Shown piece by piece: positions 1 through 6,071 of a stretch of 15,589 nucleotides of DNA. Numbering within the stretch: position 1 is the first letter of the stretch; each line of letters begins with the position of its first letter. The translations under genes and the position numbers were made by a program. Source of the stretch: Chthonomonas sp. UBA2387 (GTDB lineage: Bacteria > Armatimonadota > Fimbriimonadia > Fimbriimonadales > Fimbriimonadaceae); contig DDSP01000028.1 in NCBI GenBank assembly GCA_002343445.1, forward strand, positions 1-15,589. The letters are read 5' to 3'. A model generated the notes under the pieces. That model was not told the origin of the DNA and made no database searches. It worked only from the letters and a program-made list of their open reading frames with translations.

Positions 1-1
1 T

Positions 2-1930
2 TCATTTTTGGGGAGCAGACCAGTCCTTTTCCTCGTAGACCACGGTGTTGAACTGACCCTCGGAGCGGACGGTCATCAGGATCAACTCGCTGTCCCCGAG
101 CACGGGCACGGGCGGGAGGGGATGCGGCCTCAGCCGAGCGCGCCCCGACGGCGTGTTGAAGTGTGGTTCGCGCAGCACGCGACCCGGGATCTGGAACTCG
201 CGCTTGGTCTGCCCGACCTCGGCCACGTCGCGAATCTTGGGCAACAGCCGGGCGAGCAGCGCCCGAATCGCGTCGTGGTCCTTGAGCGCGATCCAATCGA
301 GCGGTTCGCCGCCGAGTGCGCGGTGCGCCACCTCCGCGATGACGTCCGATTCGGCCCTGGGGCCTTCGAAACGCGCCGGCCCGCCGTCGCTCACGCGGAC
401 GTAGCTGAACATGCTCTCTTGGGTCGTCGCTTGCGGCTCCTCGTCCCGAGCCAGCACGGGCAGCACCAGCGTGGAACAACCGAGTCCGTGGGCGTGGCCG
501 GTGTTCAGGGTGGTCGTGAGGTAAGCCACCGTGCGGATGCGGGCCAACGCCTCGCGCACGGATCCCGCGTCGGGGCTGGCGCCATACAGGTTGCCGCCGA
601 GACAGAACGCGAAGTCCACCTCGCCCCGATGGGCCGCCTCCAGACCCGACATCGTGTCGTATCCCGCGAAGTCGGGCACGCGGACTCCGAGCGCGGTCAA
701 CCCTTCCACCGCAGACTTGGCGAGCACGGGCGAGACGCCGACCGTTCCGAGGCCCTGCACGTTGCTGTGCCCCCGGATGGGCAAGAGCCCCGCGCCCGGC
801 TTGCCGACCATCCCGCGCATCAAGGCGAGATTGGCGATCCATTGGACGTTGTCGGTGCCGTGCAGGTGGTGCGTGATGCCCATCGTCCAGGCGAAGATGG
901 CCTTGGACGATGCGGCGTACACGTCGGCGGCCCGCCGGATGAGCGCTTCAGGAACCCCCGACCCCTGAACGCACTCGTCCCAGGACGAGCCCGCGACGAA
1001 CGCCTTCAGCGCGTCCCAGCCCTCGGTATGGTCGTTGAGAAACGCGTCCTCCACCGAACCCCGCTCGACGAGGTGCTTGGCGACGCCCACGAGGAACGCG
1101 ATGTCGCCGCCGATGCGGGGCTGCACATAGAGCGACGCGATCTCCGAGCCCACCAACATGCTCTTGACGTTGGAAGGCACGCGGAACCGCTCCAAACCCA
1201 GTTCGCGAACGGGGTTCACCACCACGATTTGGCCCCCGCGCTCGCGCAGCCGAGCCAGAGCGGCCATGAGACGCGGGTGGTTCGAGGCTGGATTCCCGCC
1301 GATCAGGAACAGCAGGTCACACGACTCGACGTCTTCGAGCGAAACCGTGGCCGTGCCCGACCCGATCGAATCGGCCAGCCCTGCTCCGCTCGCCTGATGG
1401 CAGTAGTACGAGCAGTTGTTGACGTGGTTGGTCCCATAGACGCGGGCCATCAACTGCATCAGGAACCCGGCCTCGTTGCTGGAGCGTCCGCTGGAGTAGA
1501 AGAACGCCCGCCGCGGATCGGTCGCGCGCAAGTCGGCGGCGATGCGGTCGAACGCTTCGTCCCACGAACAGGGCCGGTAGTGGTCGTCGCCGGGTTCGAG
1601 CACCAACGGCGTCGTCAGCCGTCCCAGGTGTTCAAGCTCGCGCGGGCTGAGCGTTTGCAGTTGGGCGACGGTGTAGCGGCTGAAGAACTCGGGCTCGATG
1701 CGGCCCCGCATGTCCGCCACCATAGCCTGCAGCGACTTCTTGCAGACCTCGGGGAAGTGGCCGGCCTCGTTGCGCATCCCGCCCATCTGGCCACCCATGC
1801 CGAGCGCACACGTCTTGCACGCGTTCTTGGCCGTCATGGCCCGCCACAGGCGCAAAGGCCCCACTTCCCGGGCTTTCACCAGAGAGTAGCGAATCGCTTG
1901 CCAGCCACCACCGCTGTCGGGACGCCTCAT
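2..1930 (-). CDS. FdhF/YdeP-family molybdopterin oxidoreductase, C-terminally truncated
   Basis: The 642-residue protein resembles the FdhF/YdeP-type oxidoreductase alpha subunit, a molybdopterin enzyme related to formate dehydrogenase H whose substrate is usually unknown. Residues 36-52 carry the family's conserved segment NACKTCALGMGGQ followed by GGM (C38, C41, probable Fe-S ligands), then NEAGHFPEVCKKS. At 162-171 NCSYYCHQAS puts C167 where the Sec/Cys metal ligand is expected. No export signal is visible, so it is probably cytoplasmic. The chosen ATG precedes the family's usual N-terminal RYSL...LWR stretch; longer reading runs into the divergent gene. The protein ends in VYEEKDW plus six residues and a TGA at the window edge. 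From memory the family is about 750 residues, so roughly 110 residues, most of the C-terminal molybdopterin-dinucleotide-binding domain, are missing. A frameshift or sequencing error in the CCCCAAAAA run beside the stop is possible. The fold assignment is firm; intactness is not. Confidence 0.85.
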   Translation of the reverse strand: MRRPDSGGGWQAIRYSLVKAREVGPLRLWRAMTAKNACKTCALGMGGQMGGMRNEAGHFPEVCKKSLQAMVADMRGRIEPEFFSRYTVAQLQTLSPRELEHLGRLTTPLVLEPGDDHYRPCSWDEAFDRIAADLRATDPRRAFFYSSGRSSNEAGFLMQLMARVYGTNHVNNCSYYCHQASGAGLADSIGSGTATVSLEDVESCDLLFLIGGNPASNHPRLMAALARLRERGGQIVVVNPVRELGLERFRVPSNVKSMLVGSEIASLYVQPRIGGDIAFLVGVAKHLVERGSVEDAFLNDHTEGWDALKAFVAGSSWDECVQGSGVPEALIRRAADVYAASSKAIFAWTMGITHHLHGTDNVQWIANLALMRGMVGKPGAGLLPIRGHSNVQGLGTVGVSPVLAKSAVEGLTALGVRVPDFAGYDTMSGLEAAHRGEVDFAFCLGGNLYGASPDAGSVREALARIRTVAYLTTTLNTGHAHGLGCSTLVLPVLARDEEPQATTQESMFSYVRVSDGGPARFEGPRAESDVIAEVAHRALGGEPLDWIALKDHDAIRALLARLLPKIRDVAEVGQTKREFQIPGRVLREPHFNTPSGRARLRPHPLPPVPVLGDSELILMTVRSEGQFNTVVYEEKDWSAPQK

Positions 1931-1941
1931 TGCGAAGACCC

Positions 1942-1947
1942 ATTGTA
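1942..1947 (-). promoter_or_regulatory. Candidate -10 element (TACAAT) of the FdhF/YdeP-like gene
   Basis: TACAAT on the minus strand lies 11 nt before the ATG in the 40-bp gap between two divergent genes. No Shine-Dalgarno sequence fits between it and the start, so the transcript would have a leader of only a few bases. No convincing -35 element was found at 16-18 nt. Confidence 0.4.
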
Positions 1948-1970
1948 GCGCGAAGGGTAAAACGGAGCCG

Positions 1971-2984
1971 ATGAAGCGTCGCGCGATCCTCGTCGGGGCC
2001 GGAGGCATGGGCCGAGCCTGGGCCCGCAACCTGCTCAAGCATCCTTCGGTCGAAATCGCCGCTTGGGTGGATACGTCCCTCGAAACCGCGCAAAAGGCTG
2101 CGGAAGAAGAAGGCGTCTCGGCGCTGTTGACCGACGACTTGGGCCGCGCCATCGCCGAAGCGGGGGCGCACTTCGTGGTGGACGTGACGCCCCCCGAGGC
2201 CCACTGCGCGACCACCGTCCAAGCGCTGGAAGCCGGTCTGCCGGTGCTGGGCGAGAAGCCCATGGCCTCGAGCATGGACGAGGCGCGGCGGATGGTGGCG
2301 GCGTCTCGGAAAGCAGGCAAGCTGTACATGGTCAGCCAAAGCCGCCGCTACCATGGCCAACTGCAAGCCTACAAGCGCTTGATCGCCGACTCCGCCGGGG
2401 CGCCCGAGATACTGAACTCCGACTTCTACATCGGCGCGCACTTCGGGGGCTTCCGCGACGAGATGGACAGTCCGCTGCTGCTCGACATGGCCATCCACAC
2501 GTTCGATGCGGCCCGCTATCTCACCGATCGAGACGCCGTGGCCGTCTACTGCGAGGAGTTCAACCCGTCGTGGAGTTGGTATGCGGGCAAGGCCTGCACC
2601 GTGGCCCTGTTCGAGATGGGTGGCGGTCTGCGCTACACCTACCGGGGCAGTTGGTGCGCCGAGGGCTGCCACACGTCGTGGGAGAGCGATTGGCGCGCGG
2701 TCGGCCCCAAGGGTACGGCGGTGTGGGACGGGTCGCGCCCGCCGCGCGCCGAGCACGTGGTCGCGCCGGGCGGCTTCCACAGCATCACGGAGAACGTCCA
2801 GGCCGACGTGGAGGACGTGGCGTTCGGCATCGAAGGGTCCCTGGCCGAATTCCTGCACGCGTTGGACGCCGGCTCCACCCCGAACGGGGAATGCGGCGAC
2901 AACATCAAGAGCCTGGCGATGGTGTTCGGGGCGCAGGAAAGCGCGGCCACAGGCAGGCGCGTGCGCATTGAAATCGGGGTGTGA
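1971..2984 (+). CDS. Gfo/Idh/MocA-family NAD(P)-dependent oxidoreductase
   Basis: The 337-residue protein has a typical Gfo/Idh/MocA architecture. An N-terminal Rossmann fold carries the dinucleotide loop VGAGGMG (residues 8-14). The EKP signature is at 95-97; its lysine is the usual catalytic/nicotinamide-contacting residue. The C-terminal alpha/beta domain includes DMAIHTFD (172-179), matching the family's catalytic D-x3-H-x2-D pattern. Such enzymes oxidise or reduce sugars, inositols and related polyols in the cytoplasm. The substrate cannot be read from sequence. The ATG is preceded by GGAG at 1964-1967, closer than usual (3 nt). The gene diverges from the molybdoenzyme gene 40 bp away and converges on rpmB, so it is probably transcribed alone. 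Length and motifs are complete and nothing looks broken. Confidence 0.9.
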   Translation: MKRRAILVGAGGMGRAWARNLLKHPSVEIAAWVDTSLETAQKAAEEEGVSALLTDDLGRAIAEAGAHFVVDVTPPEAHCATTVQALEAGLPVLGEKPMASSMDEARRMVAASRKAGKLYMVSQSRRYHGQLQAYKRLIADSAGAPEILNSDFYIGAHFGGFRDEMDSPLLLDMAIHTFDAARYLTDRDAVAVYCEEFNPSWSWYAGKACTVALFEMGGGLRYTYRGSWCAEGCHTSWESDWRAVGPKGTAVWDGSRPPRAEHVVAPGGFHSITENVQADVEDVAFGIEGSLAEFLHALDAGSTPNGECGDNIKSLAMVFGAQESAATGRRVRIEIGV

Positions 2985-2994
2985 GCGGCGCTCA
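2982..2994. other. Short inverted repeat containing both convergent stop codons
   Basis: TGAGC-GGC-GCTCA is a perfect 5-bp-arm palindrome. Its left end is the stop codon of the Gfo/Idh gene and its right end is the reverse-strand stop codon of rpmB. It is too short, and lacks a T-run, to call a terminator with confidence. Confidence 0.4.
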
Positions 2995-3255
2995 GTACTT
3001 GGCTTTCTTGCGCCAAGCCTTGGGCATGGGCTTCAGGCCGCAGACCACTTCGGCGTACTTGGTGCTCTTCATCACCGACGTGGCGACCACGAGCTTGACC
3101 TTGCCGCTCTCGGTCTGAACATGGACGGTCTGCAGGTTCGGGTGCTGCATGCGGTTCTTCTTGGGCGCGCGGAACTTCCAGGCGCCGGAGTGCCGGTGCC
3201 GGATGTGCTTCGCGTTGTTGCCTTTCTTTCCGCTGACTTGACAGACCTTTGCCAT
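2992..3255 (-). CDS. rpmB: 50S ribosomal protein L28
   Basis: The 87-residue basic protein is bacterial ribosomal protein L28, a component of the large subunit. It begins MAKVCQVSGKKG, followed by NNAKHIRHRHSGAWKFRAP, both typical of L28. The C-terminal part has the usual KVKLVVAT and GLKPMPKAWRKKAKY stretches. The two zinc-type CxxC pairs found in some L28 proteins are absent; only an isolated N-terminal Cys (C5) and one Cys near residue 70 are seen. The ATG is preceded by GGAGG seven nt upstream (3263-3267), and a sigma70-like promoter lies about 40 bp before the start. A longer in-frame N-terminal extension exists but would include the Shine-Dalgarno sequence, so it is rejected. Confidence 0.95.
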   Translation of the reverse strand: MAKVCQVSGKKGNNAKHIRHRHSGAWKFRAPKKNRMQHPNLQTVHVQTESGKVKLVVATSVMKSTKYAEVVCGLKPMPKAWRKKAKY

Positions 3256-3265
3256 GACTGAACCT

Positions 3266-3281
3266 CCGCCCGCAAGGGCGG
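3266..3281 (-). promoter_or_regulatory. rpmB leader hairpin overlapping the Shine-Dalgarno sequence
   Basis: In the rpmB transcript CCGCCC-TTGC-GGGCGG forms a perfect 6-bp GC stem with a four-base loop. The last two bases of its 3' arm are also the first two of the GGAGG ribosome site. Given the predicted start point, the leader is about 30 nt and the hairpin makes up half of it. It could tune translation or stabilise the 5' end; a regulatory ligand is not implied by the sequence. Confidence 0.5.
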
Positions 3282-3290
3282 CGAACACAG

Positions 3291-3319
3291 ACTATACCCC
3301 ACCGGGCTGCGGAAGGCAA
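3291..3319 (-). promoter_or_regulatory. Sigma70-type promoter of rpmB
   Basis: On the minus strand TTGCCT (3319-3314) and TATAGT (3296-3291) are separated by exactly 17 bp. Both hexamers match the -35 and -10 consensus well, and the predicted start near 3284 gives a short leader before rpmB. This is the clearest full promoter in the window. Confidence 0.65.
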
Positions 3320-3352
3320 GGGGGCCCTTGGGCACGACGAGCCGCGTGGTCG

Positions 3353-4318
3353 TCACGGCCAGCGGATGTCGAGCCGCGCGAGCCGCTGGTCTCGGTACTG
3401 GATGACGAGGTGTCGTCCGTTTCCGGTGAGCCGCTGCGGCTCGGGTTCTTGTTCGGCGGCCTCGGTGAGCCCGAGTTCGACGAGCAGTTCGGCGAGGACC
3501 CTGGGTTTGTCGCCCTCGATCCAAAGGTGCCACGGTCCCCAATCGTCCGTGCCTCGGGTTTCGCGGAAGACGGCGACCCGACCCATATCGTCCACGTACG
3601 AGACGGTTCCCACGCCGTCGAGCAGCTTCTGCTTGCCCGCCGCGTTTACGATGACGGGAGAGACGGGCCGCGCCGCGTCCTTCCAGACCACGTGTCCGCC
3701 GGACCACTTGTGGTTGCGGCTGCGGTAGGGGGCGAAAATGTTGGCCTGCTCTTCGGTGAGTTGGGGCGGGACGAACTCGGGCACTTGCGGCAGTTGTTCA
3801 ATCGGCTCGAGCGGCGCTGGGGACTTCCACCGGAAGGGACGCCACTCGCCGCCCGGTGCGCGCCGATAACGGCCGTAGATGGTGCCGTCGTCTTCGAAGG
3901 ACCACATCAACGACGCGTAGACGTCGGGAGCCTCGGGCGTGGTTAGGCCGGAATCTGGCGAGTAATGCGCGACCATAGACGGATAGTCGGTGCCCGTCCA
4001 TCTAGATATGCCGCCAACCCAATGCATCCCATCCGACGATAATCCGGTTGCACTCAATGATGTCCATGGAGGTGGCGCAAGAAGGACAGTTACGTCGGTG
4101 CCTCGAACAAAAAGCGCACCCCCTCCCCCGGTGACGGACGTTATCACCTGGCCGTCCTCAGAAACGCCCTGAACCGAACCGCGGACCGGGTCGGCCCACC
4201 GGTGGACCGCAAGACCCGGATGGGGACCACCCGAGCTGAGCTTTCCGCTGCCGCCGCACCCAAATGCCACCAGTGGTACCAGCAGTCCTGCAAACGCGAA
4301 AGTCGAGCCCCGAATCAT
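3353..4318 (-). CDS. Putative lipoprotein with HAF-like repeats, function unknown
   Basis: The 321-residue protein starts with a short hydrophobic signal and a lipobox-like LVAFGC ending at C21, followed by a Gly/Ser-rich linker. That pattern predicts a lipid-anchored periplasmic or outer-membrane protein. The body contains repeats such as VQGVSEDGQVI, ATGLSSDGMHWVGG and YVDDMGRVAVF. They resemble HAF-type extracellular repeats or a beta-propeller blade core. No catalytic motif was recognised. The ATG is chosen because the signal peptide begins there and because it overlaps the preceding gene's stop codon as ATGA, suggesting translational coupling. An AAGGAG ribosome site lies 11 nt upstream. 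A 64-bp gap separates it from the rpmB promoter region downstream. Confidence 0.75.
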   Translation of the reverse strand: MIRGSTFAFAGLLVPLVAFGCGGSGKLSSGGPHPGLAVHRWADPVRGSVQGVSEDGQVITSVTGGGGALFVRGTDVTVLLAPPPWTSLSATGLSSDGMHWVGGISRWTGTDYPSMVAHYSPDSGLTTPEAPDVYASLMWSFEDDGTIYGRYRRAPGGEWRPFRWKSPAPLEPIEQLPQVPEFVPPQLTEEQANIFAPYRSRNHKWSGGHVVWKDAARPVSPVIVNAAGKQKLLDGVGTVSYVDDMGRVAVFRETRGTDDWGPWHLWIEGDKPRVLAELLVELGLTEAAEQEPEPQRLTGNGRHLVIQYRDQRLARLDIRWP

Positions 4319-4677
4319 CTTGGAAACGGCTCCTTGAGGGACTTCTCGGCCAACGTCAACCAAACAAGTTCGAAGTTCTTGGGTTTGTCGGTTTCCATCA
4401 CCCAGTGCTGTTTGATAAACCGCACGCACTCCGTTCCTCGGGGGTCTTGCATGCGCATCAAGGCTGCGGCATAGGCGGCGGGCGGCTTCGTGGAAAAGTT
4501 CCTCGACCCTGCCCTACCTGGTGGCCTATGATGTCCCGCTCGCCGACTCGCTGGGCGAGCACAACTCTTTGATCGCTCAAGCCTTCGACTTGGCGACGCA
4601 ACGGGCGCCTCAGCTCTGGTGGACTCCTCAGTCCCGCCCAGGGCAATCGCCAGCGCGACACCAGCTTCGTTGTCCAT
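4315..4677 (-). CDS. Hypothetical small protein upstream of the lipoprotein gene; frame uncertain in the middle
   Basis: A 120-residue reading frame starts at ATG 4677 (MDNEAGVALAIALGG), has GGAG four nt upstream, and ends in an ATGA overlap with the lipoprotein start. The last 60 codons have GC-rich third positions and look coding (KPPAAYAAALMRMQDPRG, then FELVWLTLAEKSLKEPF). The middle, about 4500-4620, is Arg/Ser/Pro-rich in this frame with only about half of third positions G or C. Two other frames there, one on each strand, have more coding-like base use. The gene may be frameshifted twice, or the true product may be shorter. No family was recognised. Confidence 0.45.
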   Translation of the reverse strand: MDNEAGVALAIALGGTEESTRAEAPVASPSRRLERSKSCARPASRRAGHHRPPGRAGSRNFSTKPPAAYAAALMRMQDPRGTECVRFIKQHWVMETDKPKNFELVWLTLAEKSLKEPFPR

Positions 4678-4712
4678 GTTTCTCCGTATCGTCTGCTGTG
4701 CCAGACAATCCC

Positions 4713-4741
4713 ATCCTAGCACAGGCCGTCTACCCGGCGAA
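4713..4741 (-). promoter_or_regulatory. Weak candidate promoter for the small gene/lipoprotein pair
   Basis: On the minus strand TTCGCC (4741-4736) and TAGGAT (4718-4713) are spaced 17 bp. The -35 match is poor. A 6-bp inverted repeat, CTGTGC at 4696-4701 and GCACAG at 4719-4724, brackets the -10 and could be an operator. Confidence 0.3.
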
Positions 4742-4803
4742 GGCAGATCTCTCGCTAGCCCGGCCAGTGGCGATGCTGGGCCCCACGCCGAGCCAGCCGA
4801 GAA

Positions 4804-5070
4804 GGTACCTTTTGACCCGTGCCCAACCTCGACGCCGACGCCGTCCTCGAAGCCCTTCGCGCCGTGCAAGACCCTGACCTGCACCGCGACATCGTCACAT
4901 TGGGGTTCGTCAAGGACATCCGCATCGCGGGCGGCGAGGTCTCGTTCCAGGTCGAGCTGACCACGCCCGTCTGCCCCGTGAAGGACCTGCTGAAGCCCCA
5001 ATGCGAGGTCGTCGTGGGCGCACTGCCCGGTGTCGAACGGGCCGAGGTCGAGATGTCGGCACGCGTGCGC
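4804..5070 (+). repeat. Left copy of a 267-bp direct repeat (mrp 5' end)
   Basis: This segment matches 13174-13440 on the same strand without gaps. I count 14 differences over the 252 coding bases and 3 more in the 15 bases before the GTG, about 94% identity. Similarity stops abruptly at both ends: the base before GGTACCTT differs, and after the codon run CGC-GTG-CGC the sequences are unrelated. The two copies bracket the whole nitrite-oxidoreductase-like operon. Confidence 0.93.
4806..4811 (+). promoter_or_regulatory. Candidate -10 element (TACCTT) before the MIP18-domain gene
   Basis: TACCTT ends 7 nt before the GTG start, with no Shine-Dalgarno sequence between. The same hexamer and spacing are kept in the right-hand copy before mrp, even though the spacer bases differ. 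This fits a leaderless transcript. Confidence 0.4.
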
Positions 5071-5121
5071 GAACTCGAGCCCACCAGAAAGCGTTGGTGG
5101 CGGTCATGCGCCGCTTGCTGA
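4819..5121 (+). CDS. Stand-alone MIP18/DUF59-domain protein (truncated mrp duplicate)
   Basis: The 100-residue product is a MIP18/DUF59 domain, the Fe-S-assembly-related fold also found in SufT and at the N terminus of Mrp. Residues 1-84 match the N terminus of Mrp at 13189 at 77 of 84 positions, including TPxCPVKDLL with C52, the conserved cysteine of the domain. After residue 84 the sequence diverges into ELEPTRKRWWRSCAAC and stops, so the P-loop ATPase part is absent. Of 14 coding differences between the copies, 7 change the amino acid, which suggests relaxed or altered selection. It could be a functional SufT-like helper for the Fe-S-rich operon next to it, or a decaying remnant of a duplication. 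It converges with the operon's last gene. Confidence 0.7.
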   Translation: MPNLDADAVLEALRAVQDPDLHRDIVTLGFVKDIRIAGGEVSFQVELTTPVCPVKDLLKPQCEVVVGALPGVERAEVEMSARVRELEPTRKRWWRSCAAC

Positions 5122-5155
5122 TCCGGCTCGCCGCAGTCCTCAAACGAGGCTGGCC

Positions 5156-5188
5156 TTGACAAAACGAGCCCGCTGGGACTTGACAAAA
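5156..5188. repeat. Paired TTGACAAAA direct repeats between convergent genes
   Basis: TTGACAAAA occurs at 5156-5164 and again at 5180-5188, 24 bp apart, each followed by a GAGC or AGCTC-like tract. They lie in the 80-bp gap between the ends of the MIP18-domain gene and the operon. TTGACA resembles a -35 box, but no paired -10 or downstream gene supports a promoter. No convincing terminator hairpin with a T-run was seen in this gap. Confidence 0.5.
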
Positions 5189-5201
5189 GCTCCACACCAT
5201 C

Positions 5202-6071
5202 TCAGCCGATGCCCTTGGGCCTCGCCGCTTGCTCCGCGAACCCGACTTCCCAATCGGCGAGCAGTGACCGTTCGCGGGCCGCATAGCTCATGACCAGGAA
5301 TGTCGCCCCGGCAAGGCCCGCAACAAGGTTTCCAGCGGCAATACCAAGTACCGAGGCCAGGAGCGCGGCCCCTCGGGCTCTTCCCGATGCGAAAGCCCCA
5401 GCGAAGGCGATCAAGGCCGTGAATACGATCAGTGTTTCGACCCAGAGCCAGGGCATGGGCCGTAGTCCGATGGAATACGCCAAAAAACCAAACTCGACGG
5501 GCGCCGCGATGCGGCAGACTGTCCAAAGTGCCGTGCCTATGACCGATGCGGCCATCGCCCACCCCGAGATACGTCCGGGTAGGGAGGCGAACCCGACCAT
5601 CGCGGCCAGAATCGCGTAGGCTCCGAAGCCCTCGACGGCGGCCTGCAGAATCTGCCACTCCCCGAGTTCAACAACACCTCGCAAGGCAGCTTCGGTCGCT
5701 GCGGCACCACCCCAAATGGCCAGCCCCGCAATCGCGTTCTGTTCGCGCAGGGGCATCTGACGCCAAAAGGGAATCACGCATCCGACACTCACAAACGCTG
5801 TTCCAACGACCCCCAGAACCCAAGGCGACCATGCAAGCGGTGGCACCAGCAAGCCGACGAGAACGGCGAAGGCCCCGAAACCTGCCGACCATCGCAGGGG
5901 CACGGAGGCTCCGTAAGCCCCCAAGGCAACCCATGCCAGCAACGCGACACCGACTATCTGGGCCAAGAAGGTGAGCCATCCGGCGACAGGGCTCGGAACC
6001 GGCAGACACGCTCCAATCCTCGAGGCGACCAAGGCGAATAGAAGCAACAGCAGAGCAAAGCGACGGTTCAT
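5202..6071 (-). CDS. Polytopic membrane protein ending the NXR-like operon
   Basis: The 289-residue protein is strongly hydrophobic with about nine predicted membrane segments (approximately residues 4-23, 29-52, 58-80, 84-103, 112-130, 140-163, 168-190, 206-229, 234-262) and a charged tail. No family was recognised. It contains no histidine at all, so it cannot be a bis-His heme-b cytochrome of the NarI type. It overlaps the preceding gene by ATGA (start 6071, previous stop 6068-6070), so it is translated as part of the operon. By position it could anchor the periplasmic complex, interact with quinone, or transport substrate; these are inferences only. Its start follows the overlap and gives an immediate first membrane segment. 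The gene is last in the operon and is followed by the convergent MIP18-domain gene. Confidence 0.8.
   Translation of the reverse strand: MNRRFALLLLLFALVASRIGACLPVPSPVAGWLTFLAQIVGVALLAWVALGAYGASVPLRWSAGFGAFAVLVGLLVPPLAWSPWVLGVVGTAFVSVGCVIPFWRQMPLREQNAIAGLAIWGGAAATEAALRGVVELGEWQILQAAVEGFGAYAILAAMVGFASLPGRISGWAMAASVIGTALWTVCRIAAPVEFGFLAYSIGLRPMPWLWVETLIVFTALIAFAGAFASGRARGAALLASVLGIAAGNLVAGLAGATFLVMSYAARERSLLADWEVGFAEQAARPKGIG

Noticed and set aside
8..1948. A 646-codon open frame on the plus strand
   Set aside because: It is antisense to the FdhF/YdeP-like gene, is rich in Arg, His and Gly, shows no family motif, and is explained by GC-rich third positions of the real gene.
1632..2858. A 408-codon minus-strand frame across the Gfo/Idh gene
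   Set aside because: It overlaps two well-supported genes in other frames and has low-complexity Arg/His/Gly composition typical of shadows.
5156..5188. Promoter reading of the TTGACA boxes
   Set aside because: No -10 element at suitable spacing and no gene starts downstream on that strand; both flanking genes end here.
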